Positions 9,731 through 21,515 are shown, numbered from the stretch's first letter. The stretch: DNA of 64,000 bases from Linnemannia schmuckeri (GCA_029449235.1 JANATG010000017.1:1380001-1444000); one strand, 5' to 3'. Notes: generated from the letters alone by a model not told the origin. Made by a program: numbers and translations.

Positions 9731-11891
9731 TTAACACAGGTCTCCATCAGGACCGCAGCCAATAAGGACGTTTTTGCCTGGAACTTCGCCGATGGTGAGG
9801 GCAGCCTTGATCACACCAGCGATACCGATACCGGAGATCAGGCCGGCGGAGACAGAGTACATCAAGCGGCCGTGCGAGGCCTTGCCAAACTTCAGCCACA
9901 ATCGACCGGCAACCCAACCGATGAGCATGCAGCAGGGAGTGTTGGGTCCGGTGTTGACGAAACCAAGGCCGAAGGCGTTTAGGTTGGGCCAGTAAGGCTT
10001 CCATGCGTCGGGTACGAACTTGACACGGACGATGACGTTAAGAACGGCTACGATGGCAAAAACGATAGTTGTGATCAAAGATTCCTTGGGAATCGTGCCA
10101 CCACCGGTCAAAAGCCTGCACGTGGCAGCCCAAGCAGTGACGGCAGGAGTGGGGAATTGGCACGGTACACCCTCAGCCAGAATGCAAGGGTATGCACCGG
10201 CGTAGAGTAAGAACAAGGGGATGGCAATGGCAATGGCGAAAATAGAACCGACTATCTGGGCTCCCAACATGGCGCGGGGCGAGGCCTTGGTCAGCTGGGC
10301 GGTCTTGAGGTCGGAAACCATGTCGACGGCCTGAGAGCAAGCAGCAGCAGCAATGTTGGCACACATTAAGTTTGTCTTCTGAACGATCTGGATATCGGCG
10401 TTAGGGATGCGAGAGAAGACTAGCTGAGTGACCTTGCCAATAGCGCCGGTGGGGTTGATATCTGTCTCACCAGTGGACTGAAGACCGACAAAGGCGAGGA
10501 AAAAGGACAAAATGACCACTCCGATACTGGCATACACAGGGACCTGGAAGTTGAAGTACATGACCAAGATGGTGAAGAGAGTCGAAATAACCAGGCCACT
10601 AACCCACCAGGAGGTAGGAATCTGCTCATGCTCAGGGGTGGTATCTTTGGAGACGTGGACAGCTGTATCGACAACCAGGGCCTCCTTCTTACTCAGCTTG
10701 CGGATAATGTTGCGACCTTCACGAACGATGACCTGGCACGAGAAGTAGAGAGAGCGCCAGTTGGCACCGAGTTCCGAGAATGCAGAAAAGACCATCATGG
10801 CAATACCGGGCCAGATGAACCAGGACTGAGCAGAGGCAACGGTTGTAAGCTCTGCCGTTGATGGGCGAGTGAAACTGCCTTTGCCCCACAAGTAGCCCGC
10901 ATCAGTCATCAAGGGTCCAGCAATACCAAAGGCAGTGATAGTTCCGGCCATGAACGAAAAGACGGTGCTTCCAGGGGTCATCAAACCAGCACCAAAGAAG
11001 GCAAAGTCCCAAGTGAAGACCCACCCCCAAACTGTATCGGCCTTCATGAGGGCCTCATTACCAGCGGACTTGCCCATGTAGTAGAGAATGTGAAGATCGC
11101 CCAAGAGACCAGGAATGAAATGAGCGAGGGTGCCCCAGACCATCGAAATGACAAACGATGCTCCCATGACGATGCCAGATTCCCTGGCATCCTTGGCGGC
11201 GTTTGAACCGGCTCTGTGCAAGCTTTTGATGGTCTCGGCAGCAGCGCGGGGGGTAGGGAAGACCAGATCTTGGTTGACGACAAAGTGGGAACGGAGAGGG
11301 ACGGCAAAGAACATGCCAAAGAAGGCCGAGCAGATGGACCAGAGCAACAGCGCAACGACATCGTCCCTGGGGTGTCTATCGCCCATAAGACCCATACGAT
11401 ACATGGCAGGAATGGCAGTGATGAAACCAGCAGAGAGTCCTCCGGCAGCGGTGGCGGCAGTCTGGCAAACAGTATTCTCCTTGGGGCCAAAAATACCGCC
11501 GGTGATACGGGTCAGGATCTTCAAGAGCAAAAAACCAAAGATGGAGCCCCACAAAGCTGCTCCAAAGGTCCATCCGGCTTTGAGACCCGTGTACATGTTA
11601 CTGGCAGCGACGACAAGTCCCAAGACAGATCCGACAAGGACCGCACGCCTGTGAGCATAAAAGAAAAATAAACATACACAGGTTAGAGGAAGTCGACGAG
11701 CGGGATATACAAACGGAAAGGTGCTGGAGTGATCAAGCAGGCACATACACAGTAAACTGCTTAGGCTCATGAATGAATTCGTCCTCCTCCTCCTCGTGGA
11801 GCTCGATCTTATTCTCGGCGCTATCAAGGGCGGTGGACTTCTCCTTGGGAAAGTCGTCGTATTCCGACTTTTCATTGACTTGTGTGGCCAT
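9731..11891 (-). CDS. OPT-family oligopeptide/metal-chelate transporter
   Basis: Two exons (11891-11749 and 11648-9731) give 686 residues, normal for fungal OPT proteins. The short first exon encodes an acidic cytosolic tail (MATQVNEKSEYDDFPKEK and a Glu-rich run). The 100-nt intron has donor GTATGT and acceptor CACAG, and splicing restores KQFTVRAVLVGSVLGL. Reading on through the intron would give an unrelated Ser/Pro-rich start. About 12-14 membrane segments follow. Family landmarks are SNMYTGLKAGW, the GPKENTVCQTAATAAGG region, NPTGAIGKVTQL, a CANIAAAACSQA segment and the final GLGFVNTGPNTPCCMLIGW. It should import small peptides or metal chelates by proton coupling at the plasma or vacuolar membrane. 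The exact substrate cannot be read from sequence. The gene ends close to the fold-back element. Confidence 0.9.
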
Positions 11892-13449
11892 CGTAAATAA
11901 AAGTGGCAGATGTTAGGTAGAGAAATAGGTATGCAAATGGGTGGTGAGAGAAAATATACAGGAGGACTTCTTCAAAGAAATGATAGAGAAAGAAGATGGA
12001 AGGATGGGGAGGGCGAGGAGGATGGCGATGGTTCTCAACAAGTGATGGACAAGGGGTAAAAAAGAGAAGAAAAGAGAGTTGACTGAAAATCGCATCCTCT
12101 TTATATGAAACAACCGGTGGCGACGTGAACTTTTGCTCCCAGGAGCAGTTTTCTGAAAGTTCAAAAGGCCCACCAATCGAATTGGAAAGAGGCCACATGT
12201 CTGAAGGAATCGGAATAAGGTCCAGACAATTCTCAGGAATGGTCCTTGGCCTCTGAGGGTCGCTGCCTCCATGAGTGCCATACAAGAGTGGAGATAGCCT
12301 TTTGAGTCCAACGAAGGGTTTGTGTTCAATCATAACATTAAGAAGCACAAGAAACTTCCAAAATTTGTGTTCCGTCCTTGCCCTCGACGGTGCTTGCACG
12401 GAACATATCCGAATGGCTACTTTTTGCAGGGCTTGATTGGCGAGAGTTTAAACTGGTCCAGTGTGTTTGCCAACGCGCACCAACCAATGGGCGCACTTTG
12501 AGACTAAAATGTATGTTGTCCGATATAAAAAAAAAGTAAGGCAAAGACGAAGGATAGACTATGAAAACAGCGGAGTACACCGACGCCCACTCAGATCTCT
12601 CTTGCTCCTGAGAGTCTTATGCAAGCCTGTATTTGTACTCACACATGGTTCCCCTGTGCGCTACTTTCAACGCCTAGAGAATAGTACCATTGATGTGGTC
12701 AAGTGGCGGCCGCAGTCATGAATCGCTCGACTGTAGGAGATCCTGTCCAGGAACAACGAAAGTCCTAACGAAGCTTATAATCTGGCACACAAGTGGAATA
12801 AACAAGGATTACACACGCCATGGGCGTGAGAAAGAAATAAAGGGCTAGAATTCAAACGCTAAAGTAACTCCGCCATGTACCTTTATTTGATTCTTTGACA
12901 GGACCAATCAATTAACGCCCCAAATTTGCGCCAAAGAGGAAGGAGTGGCTTTAGCTCACAAGAGCTCCTTTAGAGTGAAAGGCATGCTTTTTTTTTATTA
13001 TTATTATATTATTTCTTTGTTATTTTTCTCACACGCTCAGTAACATTCATGCATGCAAGGTAGGGAGGAGGATACTGCACTTGGACAGAAGCGACACGCG
13101 GAAGCTTTCCCAGGGTATATGAGTGAGAAATGCTCTTGTCTAGTTAAACAAGGGCGTTGTACAAAAAACACTCAAAAAACAACAACAAAAAGGGACCACA
13201 ATCATCTGACTGAGAATTCTTGGAAGGGAGTCCTTGTCCTTTTTCTTATTTGGGTTTGAACACAGTCATCACAAAAAAGGTTCAATAATTGCTGATTTCG
13301 GTCATCTCTCCAACACCGTCTTAGCAATGAACAAACAGATTCCTCTCACTTGTCCTTCTCATTCGTGACTAGAGATGGCTCAGGGCGTTTCTCATCGCAA
13401 AAGCGGATGCATCCTAATTGTTAGAATCGAAATGACCGATCTCAATGGA
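11892..13449. other. OPT promoter and unassigned spacer
   Basis: A minus-strand TATAAAG at 12099-12105, about 210 bp before the OPT start codon, is the probable core promoter. Beyond about 12,500 I see no gene. The stretch includes AT-rich simple sequence near 12,990 and no recognisable protein homology in six frames. Confidence 0.4.
12099..12105 (-). promoter_or_regulatory. TATA box of the OPT gene
   Basis: TATAAAG on the minus strand, roughly 210 bp upstream of the chosen ATG at 11891. Spacing leaves a long, pyrimidine-rich 5' leader. Confidence 0.4.
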
Positions 13450-13719
13450 TGTGACAGTATTCTAGCTTAATCTTGTACTTCACCCTCAACCACGACTCTA
13501 TTACCAACCACGTCTCTACCCACGCCCCTTGTACACTAGTATAAATATTCCCCCCCTCTCTCTCTATCTGTATAATAAACAGCGCCCGTTCTAGCCTCTT
13601 CCTCTTGTTCCCTTAATCCACTTCATCTTCTCTTGTCTCTCTCTTGCCTCCTCTCCTGTTGACACACTTATTCCCTCCCTTGTTCTGTTACAGTTCTTCT
13701 TTGAGCGTTGTTTGCTACA
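13450..13719 (+). mobile_element. Solo LTR, family L1
   Basis: Starts TGTGACAGTATTCTAG, carries CCACGCCCCTTGTACACTAG, a TATAAATA box at 13540-13547 and GTATAATAAACAGCGCC (with the AATAAA signal), then CTAGCCTCTTCCTCTTG, and ends GTTTGCTACA. This order matches the minus-strand copies at 4.7, 20.2 and 27.8 kb. No target duplication is visible and no coding region is attached. It lies just upstream of a broken F-box gene. Confidence 0.65.
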
Positions 13720-14029
13720 ACCATCTAATCGCCAAGTCTTTAATGTTTTTCTCTAGAACTGAACATTGAAGGAATTAGATTCCTGAAAGCCAATTCTTTA
13801 GTGGACGCCCCGATAATGTAAATCATGTAAGATACGGTTATAACGCAAAGACACAAAGGCTGTTCCCGGTTGCTTTGTATTAACGATACTCATAGAGAAT
13901 CGACACACACGAGTTTCCCGGTCAACAGACGAGGGCTCATGTATAATAAAAACCTCCACAGAGTTGTTCCTGGCAGAGTTCGGTGTAACCAGTTCAGGAG
14001 TATCAAAGATATACGACCGGAAAATTGTA
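13720..14029. other. Spacer between LTR and F-box relic
   Basis: Nothing supportable. The 5' part of the type-B F-box gene is absent here, so the LTR and unrelated sequence occupy the place where its F-box half would be. Confidence 0.4.
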
Positions 14030-14864
14030 TCTCGCATATCGAAGATCCTGTCATCCCGTCCATTCTATCGACTTGTGCGGGGTTGGAGCGCTTTGTCGTG
14101 AAGGGACCTGTTCGTCCGTTAATCCGATTGAAGTACTTGGTAGAGAAGGAGTGGGTCTGTGTGAGCCTTGGGACTTTTGAGATTACTGTTGATATGCGCC
14201 AAGTGAACCAGCCGGCGATTACTCTGAACCAGATGCCTGCTGTTCACGAGTCTACATAGATCATGCTTAAGGTGTTCTATCGCTAACTCGGGGCCTTATC
14301 AGAGATTGAGGGGTTGCAAATTGGTATCAGATGCAAGGAGATGCAGTGGTTGGATGAGTACGGGAAGGAGAGAGCCGCAGCCGGAATCCGGTCCAATATA
14401 CGGACCCCGCAGGACAGCAGCGGTTACAGTGATGATGATGATGATGGTGCTGTTGATGACAGTTGGATGTTGGAAGATGAAGATCCTAATATCCGCAGTG
14501 GCGACTGGGGTGGACTTGACACAAACGTTACGGACGCTCTTTCCCCGGGTCTTTTGTCCTTAGGTGATGAGGCCATAGAAAAGACCTGAGTACCTGACTT
14601 ACCTGAGTGAGCTGACAAAACTGAAGGTGTTGTGAGGGCATATACAAGCAACAAACTACAGACATAACCAAGGCGGTTGGCCGGAAGGAGCTGGAATGGA
14701 TGTTGACCCATTGGCCTGCGTTGAAGGTAATCGAGCTCTTACCTTCTCGTAGGGATCGTCAAGGCAGTCCACGACACCTCCCTCCTGTGGACTTGTCTCC
14801 TCCTCATATCGTTTGGCTCCAACAACAGCGCCCAGACGTCCGTATCCGACAGGATCGTTGCTAG
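14030..14864 (+). pseudogene. Type-B F-box/LRR gene, 3' half only, broken
   Basis: The segment is homologous to the last 300 residues of the intact type-B genes at 38,708 and 46,545: CAGLERFVVKGPVRPLIRL, KEWVCVSLGTFEITVDMRQ, KEMQWLDEYGKERAA, an acidic DDDDDGAVDD insert, SPGLLSLGDEA, and the terminal QQRPDVRIRQDRC stop. It is disabled by at least a TAG at 14,257 where the paralogs have TGG (Trp), a TAA at 14,284 where paralogs have CAG/CAA (Gln), and frameshifts after 14,588. The first half, including the F-box, is gone. It faces the type-A relic at 15.2-17.1 kb tail to tail, as in the other two B/A pairs of the window. Confidence 0.8.
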
Positions 14865-15235
14865 AATTTTTTTCGGACCTGATGCTCTATCTTGGCGATC
14901 GTAGCATATGTGGGTTTGCTCATGTACCTTCCAGACTTAAAAAGAAACAAATAAATGAACAAAAAACGATATGTCAATACATCACCCAAAAAACCCAAAA
15001 AATGAAAAAATGTTGAGTATTGACCGTGAAGAGTCTAATGAGTGTGAATGAGTAAGTATGAGTGAGGACGAAGAGGAGTAACGAGCGAGGAAGATGATTT
15101 TATTATGTCCTTTTCCCTGAGCAGCATTTATGGAGCCTGAACAGGACAAGCAGATGACTTCTCTACTCTGCTAAATAGAAAGACCAAAAAAGAAAAGGAA
15201 GTGAATCTCTTAGTGGTATTCACATTTATCCATAA

Positions 15236-17112
15236 AACACGTCTATTAATTTGTTCCGCCACATTTTTTCCACAGCCTTTCCCGTCCCAACCCTCTTGGG
15301 TCACAATCAACTCTGAAGACGCTTCTTGGAACCAGATCTGAAGTTCAGGTCTCCTGCTCTCCAATAGCTGGCACAACTCTTCAATGCGACGATAACGCGA
15401 TCGTGATCCTGCAAAGGAAGAAACCCTGTCGTCCTTGTTCTCCCGTGGAGCAAAAGTCGCGATCCTGAGTACCAGCAAGTTGTTCACCTATCCTAGCCTT
15501 CGCTTCCTTGTTTGTCCACACGAATGATCCCCGAAGCTCTCGTAGTTTGTTCAACCTCGACAATTTCGATAGGTATCCGATTTGACCAATGGTGCTGGAA
15601 GAATCTCAAGAGCTAGGAGTCTAGGGAGACACACATCGTACGGCGAGAGAAAGACATTCGGTTCTGTGATGTTGGGCTGTTAAGTGGCCTTCAAGTGGCC
15701 TTCAAGTTTAAGGCCTCGAGTTGTGTCAAGGATCCAATTTGAGTATAGAATCGTCCAAGCTCCTTCCAGTACCGAAGGTCATCCTCTGTCCAGCTCTCCT
15801 TGCTCGGGTCACCTGCCAAATACTTGGAGTCGCGTCCGTCGAAGGTGATTCAAACAGAAATGATCAACTCACGCAAGAGTGTGCAGACCCAATTTTGTTC
15901 CACGGCATGGGCAAATGCATACGAGACAGTGGTGCCCTGGAATTGTCGTCCGTGCACTCTAAATACCTCCAGGGTCCCACAAGTCGTTAACACGCCTGGA
16001 TGACGGTACTGCCGACACGTGTACAGTGCGTCAACTCGATCTGATGAAGGGAAGTAGAGTGCCGCGAGATTGCTGCGCTCATGCGTTCAGAATCCGGGTC
16101 GTGGTAGTGCCAACAAAAGAGAGTCTTCAGACTTTGGGCAGGGAGGAGTTCCATGATCCGCGGCAGATACTCGCCAAAACACCCGGAACGGAAGGTTAGG
16201 GATGAGATATGGGAGCATTGTTGGGCAAGTGACTCGATGACGGGTTGGAGACCCTTGGCGGTGTTGTCAAGGAAAGGGAGTTGGAGGTGCTCGAGGGATG
16301 GACAATGTTGAATGAGGGATTGTAACGCAGACGCTAGTTCTGAACGAGGGATAGTAGGGACGCGGAGACTCTTGAAATGAAGGAGCGGCATAGTACGGAG
16401 CACCAAAGGTCTTTGATCATAGTCCCAGTCTTGGCCCATGACAGGATCAAGATTACCCTCAGCCGTCCATGTAATGTGGAAGGTGTTTGCAATATGACAC
16501 TTGACCAAGGAAGGCGGGCAAGAAAAGAAGAATGCCGCGAATTCTCGTCGCGTAAAGACCTTGCTCGAATGCGTCGTCATTTTCAAAGTCTCAAGTCGGT
16601 GTAACTGCGAGAGTCCGTGCAATGTCACGAATGATGCCATTGTCGGTCAGGGTCAACTCTGTCAGCTCTAGATGTCTCAATGTAGCGCTGTTAAGACGTA
16701 CTAGCCAAAGCACCTGGTGTAAATACTCGTTGTGGCTGTATCCTGTGTGTGGGGGTGAGCATGTTATCCTTTGCATAGGAGCATTGGTAGGTATGTTCTC
16801 TCTGTAGACTTTGGAGGAGTCGATTGTGTTGAGGTAGGCCCAGAGGGCGTTAAAGTAGTACCAGGAGAAATCCGAGTTCCAAGTGATGCTATGGATAGAA
16901 TCGATATTGGTGATGAATATCTGTTGGGCTTCATGTGAAAGGAAAAAGTGGGTTAGGAGGGGTGGGTTCTTGAAGTCGAGGGTATGCCAGAGGAGTCGAG
17001 TGCAGATTGTGTTGGGAGTGCGTGTTGTTGTAGCAAGGCGAATGAGGGAGTGTTTTGGGAGGAATGAGGAAAGAGTTTAGATTAGTTCTGGGATGGAGGA
17101 GAATGTGTCCAT
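15236..17112 (-). pseudogene. Type-A F-box/LRR gene, full length but broken
   Basis: All parts of a type-A gene are present in order: MDTFSSIPELI (F-box start, 17112), STRTSHLE-type box-end residues, SWYYFNALWAYLNT, HQVLWLVRLNSATLRHLELT, a long LRR part (16640-15987), CHIANTFHI through SGCFGEYLPRIMELLP, and near the end KLRELRGSFVWTNKEAKARIG. Damage includes a stop directly after SIPELI, a frameshift near 16,600 (RTLAV... versus GLSQLHRLETL), a stop after TVIQAC at 15,987, and further shifts toward the 3' end. The intact form would be a substrate-receptor subunit of an SCF ubiquitin ligase. The 3' UTR retains the block AACAAATTAATAG, shared with other type-A copies. Confidence 0.8.
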
Positions 17113-17559
17113 GGCTGAAGTGGTCATGGTCGAGAAGGGGCTCTTGGAATGGATGTGAGCACGAATGTGAATGTGAAGGCAAGGACGAGAAGGGGAGGAG
17201 AAGGGGAGGGGTGAGAGAGCGGAAGTGAAGAAGACTGTATTTTTTTTTACCAAGATAGTGATGTGTCGTCTGAAATGACACATCAGTTTATCCAATTAAA
17301 AAGTGGAATTGTCTAAGTGAAGCTCGTACGAGCACATAGTCTGGGAAGAGACTGTATTATTCTCTTTATTTTTAATCCTTCGCGCGTGACCTGGATGATC
17401 GATTTTAAGTTAGTAGAAATCAGTCGTGATGAAGGGCGGAGTATATCAATGAAAAGAGGTGGAACTGATTGAGTAACTTGTGAGACATTGTAGATGGAAC
17501 TATCTCCTTCCTTCTCTATCGACGTACTTCTTCGCTAACGCGTTCTCTGGCGCCTGTTT
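17113..17559. other. Spacer between F-box relic and rRNA pseudogene
   Basis: No gene seen. A pyrimidine/purine-biased leader of the F-box relic occupies the first ~150 bp; the remainder is unassigned and may include unrecognisably decayed LSU sequence. Confidence 0.35.
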
Positions 17560-18193
17560 GTAAGCGGGGGATAAAGCAGCACAAACTGGACTTGCAAGCA
17601 AAAAAGAGGAAGTTTTTCTTTACTTTTTAATAGACTGTCTCCGTAACACCAGATTGCCTGGAGATACGGTTTAATATTTAGTAGAGCAGAATAACTCTGT
17701 CTCGTCTGGAGCGCTCTAAATGGTCCTTGAAAATGCAAGAGAAAGAATAATGTTCACGCCTGGTGTTACTCGTAACCGCACCATGTCTCCAAGGTGAACA
17801 GCCTCTAGTTGATAGAACAATTAAGATAAGGAAAGCCGACAAGATAGATCCCTAATTTCAGAAAAGGACCGGCTCTAAGGAATGGATGCAATGGGCTCTT
17901 GTGCTGAGGTTTAGAGGTTCTTATGGAACTATCTGGGCAACTGGATGGATCTGTTCAAGACTTATTATGGGCGCGCTTGAGCTGCTTCGACGTCCGGTGC
18001 ACACTTAACATTCAACTTAGAACTGATACGGACAAGGAGAATCTGGCTGTCTAATCAAAACATAGCATTGCGATGGCCAGAAAGTGGTGTTGACGCATTG
18101 TGATTTCTGCCTAATGCTCTGGATGTCAAAGTGAAGAAGTTCAACCAAGTGCAGGTAAACGGCGGGAGTATCTATGACATTCTTAAGGTATCT

Positions 18194-18240
<47 letters not shown>

Positions 18241-18828
18241 GTTCCCACTGTGCCTATCTACTCTTTTGCAAAACCACAGGCGAGGGAACAGGCTTGGCAA
18301 AATCAGTAGGGAAAGAAGACTCTGTTGAGCTTGACTCTAGTTTGACAGTGTGAAAAAGCATATGAGGTGCGGATTAAGCGGGAGCTTCGGTGCCAGTGAG
18401 ATACCACTACCTGTATTTTCTTTTTTTGTTTTTAATTATCTAATTAGGTAGAAACAAAAACATTTCCTTCTTCTAGCTTTAAGGTTACTTTGCGTAGCCG
18501 ATCTAGGTTAAAGACATTGTTATATGGAAGTTTGGCAGAGGTAGCACATATGTTGAAAGGTAACGCAGTCGTCATAAGGGGGATTCATCGAGAATAGAAT
18601 TCTATGTAGAACAAAAGCCTAAAGTCCCATTGAGTTTAATATTCAATGTGAATTAAAACCAAGAAAGTGTGGTCTATCGATCCTTTAGTCCTGAAAATTT
18701 CAGGCTAGAGGTGCCAGAAAAGTTACCAGGGGTAGCTGGCTTGTGGCAGCCAAGCGTTCATAGCGACGTTGCTTTTGGTCCTTCAATGTCGGTACTTTCA
18801 AACCTTGCTTCATTAGAATTCAAGGTCG
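17560..18828 (+). pseudogene. LSU (25S) rRNA pseudogene, 1.27 kb
   Basis: A colinear but diverged copy of the central and 3' LSU rRNA. Landmarks in order are TCCAAGGTGAACAGCCTCTA (17789), TAAAACATAGCATTGCGATG-type sequence (18054-18075), GGCCAGAAAGTGGTGTTGAC, GGTAAACGGCGGGAGTA, CTTAAGGTATCTAAATGCCT (the R2 target region, empty here), CGCATGAATGGATTAACGAG, GAGCTTGACTCTAGTTTGAC, TCGATCCTTTAGTCC, GTGCCAGAAAAGTTACCA and GCGTTCATAGCGACGTTGC. It stops at AGAATTCA (18820-18828), almost exactly where the fragment at 5046 starts. Substitutions at invariant rRNA positions show it is not functional. No SSU, ITS or 5.8S sequence is next to it. Confidence 0.9.
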
Positions 18829-19363
18829 CGTTTGGTCTCGACCCAGTCCTTCAAGATTTCGAGACTGCGAATATCATTCCCAAAGGGTATCTTCATCATA
18901 GAAGGTCTAGAAGAATTGAAGGGGTATCTCAAGGGGTGGTCCTCTCTCCCCATTCCTTCCTTTTTGGACGAAATAATTACTCACGTGATTCTACACTGAT
19001 GCTTTGCCATCCGTTTCTTTTGCTTTTTGCTACCACTTCTCTTCACGCCTTTCATCTCTTTCACAGCAACACCTTCCTCACTCCCACACCTATTTCATCA
19101 CTACATGTTCCCCTATTTTCGTCGCCTGCCGCACTCATCGTCGTCCTTCTTATCATTCTCCTCCCCTTTCCCCTTTGTCATTCCTTACTCTCTCTATCGT
19201 CCTTCTCTTTGTCTTTGTTTATCACTTCATCCTTCTCTCTTCTTACACGTACACACACACTCTCTCTCGTTTATCGCCGCAACATACTAAGATTTCATCG
19301 CTTGGCAGGTAATGTCTTTTTTTCAGCTTCGGCTGCATGCAAAAATGTCCTGAATATGGCCTA
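18829..19363. other. Pyrimidine-rich spacer
   Basis: CT-rich simple sequence (19,000-19,260) that gives long Ser/Leu/Phe-rich open frames with no family resemblance. The first ~80 bp after the rRNA pseudogene are unassigned unique sequence. No gene is supported. Confidence 0.4.
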
Positions 19364-19705
19364 GCCTCCTTAGCTCTAGCGTGTGGTCACGGTTAATCCA
19401 GGTCCATCCTGGTCCAACCTGTTCCTCGCCGACCGGGGAGGTGGCTGCAACAGGATGTCAGTCAGTAAGACCGCACGACAGCCACCCGCGCCTTGAGTGG
19501 TCGTGACGTTTTACTGCCGGTTCATGCGCGTTATGGTGAATGAAAAACAAAGCGCATTGTCATGAAACGGCTTAGCCTCCTTAGCTCTAGCGTGTGGTCA
19601 CGGATATTGTCTATCCTGGTCCACGCCGACTGGGAGGTAGTCGTGACAATGTTGTTCAGCGTAGACGCTCGACAGTCACCCGCGTCTTGAGTGGTCGGGA
19701 CTTTG
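19364..19705 (+). repeat. Two direct copies of a ~140-bp structured repeat
   Basis: Copy 1 (19364-19511) and copy 2 (19571-19705) share GCCTCCTTAGCTCTAGCGTG plus TGGTCACGG, TCCTGGTCCA, GCCGACYGGGAGG and CGCGYCTTGAGTGGTCG. Each copy has a perfect small hairpin CGTG-TGGT-CACG. Copy 1 also has the pairs CCAGG/CCTGG and GGTGGCTG/CAGCCACC. The first block loosely resembles an RNA polymerase III A box (TAGCTCTAGCG), but there is no convincing B box. A SINE-like or structured-RNA repeat is possible; the function is unknown. Confidence 0.5.
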
Positions 19706-19799
19706 TGCTGAAGTTACCCTTGTTCTTTCGTTGCTCATGACGATGGCAATGACATACGCTATGAGACATACGTTTTTCTAACCATCTTGAGTTTCCTTG

Positions 19800-21322
19800 T
19801 CTAATAAGTCTAGGCAAAATAAACTCCCATGTCGCCTGGGCGAATGACATCCAGATCGTGAATGGACAAAGAGAGAAACGTGTATCGTTTGCATCCTTTG
19901 TGAAGTACTTCAAGATCAAAGACAAAGACAAGGCTATGGCATAGTATGATGACCTGCTCAAATCAGACCGCATCAAGAAGACGAGGCGTGAAAGTCTAAA
20001 GATTCCTATGTTAATTTCGTGGCTTCTCGTTTGGATTCTTTCTGGGCAGCTTGGAAGCAGAAAGCCATACTGACGCAGACACAAAAGAAGCTGAACCGCC
20101 ATTCCACCATTGTTGCCAAAAAGCGGTTCCGTAAGTTGAATAAGTACTTCATTTCGTTCTTTCCTATATAACATCCACGGAAAGTGTAATAATAGCAGAG
20201 CAAAGGAATATGAACGGGTGTGAAGTCAGGGATTAGGACAAGAGACAGGTAAGGAAAAGGCAAGAAAGAGAAAAGAGTGCAAGGAGGCAAGAGGAAGAGG
20301 CTAGAAAAGGTGCTGTTTATTATACAAAGGAGGAGAGGTGTTCATACTAGTGAGAGTGGAGGCGTGGCTATTAGGGAGAGTGGAGACGCGGTTAGAAAGA
20401 GGGAAGGTATGGCCTTTAGGAAGAGTGGAGGCGCGGTTAGAGAACAGTCTATGATATTGCCACAGAAAGCACGTCTAATCGACCGTTCATTTTATTACAG
20501 GGGCGAATTGGTATCCAAGGCTAGTGCGAGCGCACGCCAGCGTACAGAGAACACCTTTGGCTCCACGACATCGACCTCTTGTGACCGAAAAGTCGACATG
20601 AGCATCCACATTCGCGTGGATAACCGATGGCGGACTGAAATCGCTATCTTTGAACTCAAGTCGTCAACGGCCAGCCCAGAGACAACTCACAAGCAGCAGA
20701 AAAAATCCGTGCGCTTAAATGCAGCAATTTTACTGGAGCTTGAATGGCGAGGTCTGAAAATCAGCCAAAGCTATCCGATTATCGCAGAGGGGCAAGCCTT
20801 GGGACTTAACTTCTACACCCTGAAGCGGCATGGTGGCGTCCTGGGAGCTGGCAAGGCAGCAGTAAAAGGCGTGGTATTGCCGTCGCAGGTGGAGCAGCTT
20901 AAAGCATTCTTTGAGTCTGACGCGATCCTCGCGTTACGTGCCTTTAGGGTAGGAGACTTCACTTGAGAATATCCAAAGACGCTCTGCATGCAACTATTTT
21001 TTAGGAAGAAGTGCTGACATGTTTGATGACTTTGTACGAAGAACACTTGCGGCGCTACGCTGTAGATGTAACACATATGTTGGCGATGTCATCACCGACT
21101 CTGTTTGAGAATAGCCCCGATGATTCCTATGAGAAGAATGAGGATCCTCTACTTGTAGACCTTCCCGCCCGACCGAGCACTCCACCCAAAAAAAGGAACC
21201 GCCCTTTAGTCCTCTTTTCGCCTTCGAAACGGGATAGGAAGGGCAGTCAGAGTCACCACGACTTTGAGGAGAGCGACATTGAGGAGGAGGAGGAGGAGGA
21301 GAAGGAGGAGGGGGGGCTGTGA
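19800..21322 (+). pseudogene. PD-(D/E)XK nuclease-like gene split by a solo LTR
   Basis: The 3' half is well preserved. After the LTR, residues read CDRKVDMSIHIRV and then TEIAIFELKSS, giving an Asp followed about 17 residues later by E-x-K, the spacing of the PD-(D/E)XK fold. KSVRLNAAILLELE, YPIIAEGQALGLNFYTLKR and FFESDAILALRAFR follow. A 56-nt intron (20949-21004, GTAGGA to TTTTAG, phase 0) joins this to EEVLTCLMTLYEEHLRRYA and an acidic, phosphorylatable tail ending in poly-Glu at 21322. Before the LTR (19830-20170) are decayed upstream parts: ANDIQIVNGQREKRVSF, a TAG in place of Gln (DKAMA-stop-YDDLL) and, in another frame, SFWAAWKQKAILTQTQ. I infer one ancestral gene. Proteins like this are lineage-specific in these fungi; whether this one cuts DNA is unknown. 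Confidence 0.55.
20185..20464 (-). mobile_element. Solo LTR, family L1, with 5-bp target duplication
   Basis: A 280-bp element with TG...CA ends. It begins TGTAATAATAGCAG on the plus strand and ends ATATTGCCACA, and is flanked on both sides by GAAAG (20180-20184 and 20465-20469), the 5-bp duplication expected of LTR retrotransposon integration. On the minus strand it shows AGTATGAACACC, a GTATAATAAACAGCACC core and CTAGCCTCTTCC, as in the other family copies. The internal region has been lost by LTR-LTR recombination. Intact TSDs make this the youngest-looking of the four copies. Confidence 0.85.
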
Positions 21323-21515
21323 GCCAATCCAACTGATCAGTTATTATCCCTCAAATGCAGTATTATGTATTAACATAAAATGATGTGTGTATCAAGAAAA
21401 AGGTGAATAAACAAGAGGCGAATGACGAGAATGAATGAGCGGGACAGAAACATATGCAAGTGTGCTTCTTTATAGCCTTGCTGCGTTTGGCTTCCCACTT
21501 ACCTTATTTGCAGGC

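Noticed and set aside
11650..11875. Alternative N-terminus for the OPT transporter (Ser/Arg/Pro-rich)
   Set aside because: It reads through the intron in the wrong frame; splicing from ATG 11891 gives the conserved FTVRAVLVG junction.
18180..18260. R2-type retrotransposon insertion at the LSU target site
   Set aside because: The target motif is present but continuous; nothing is inserted there.
18669..19364. 231-codon plus-strand open frame
   Set aside because: Its first part is the LSU rRNA pseudogene and its second part CT-rich simple sequence; no protein family signal.
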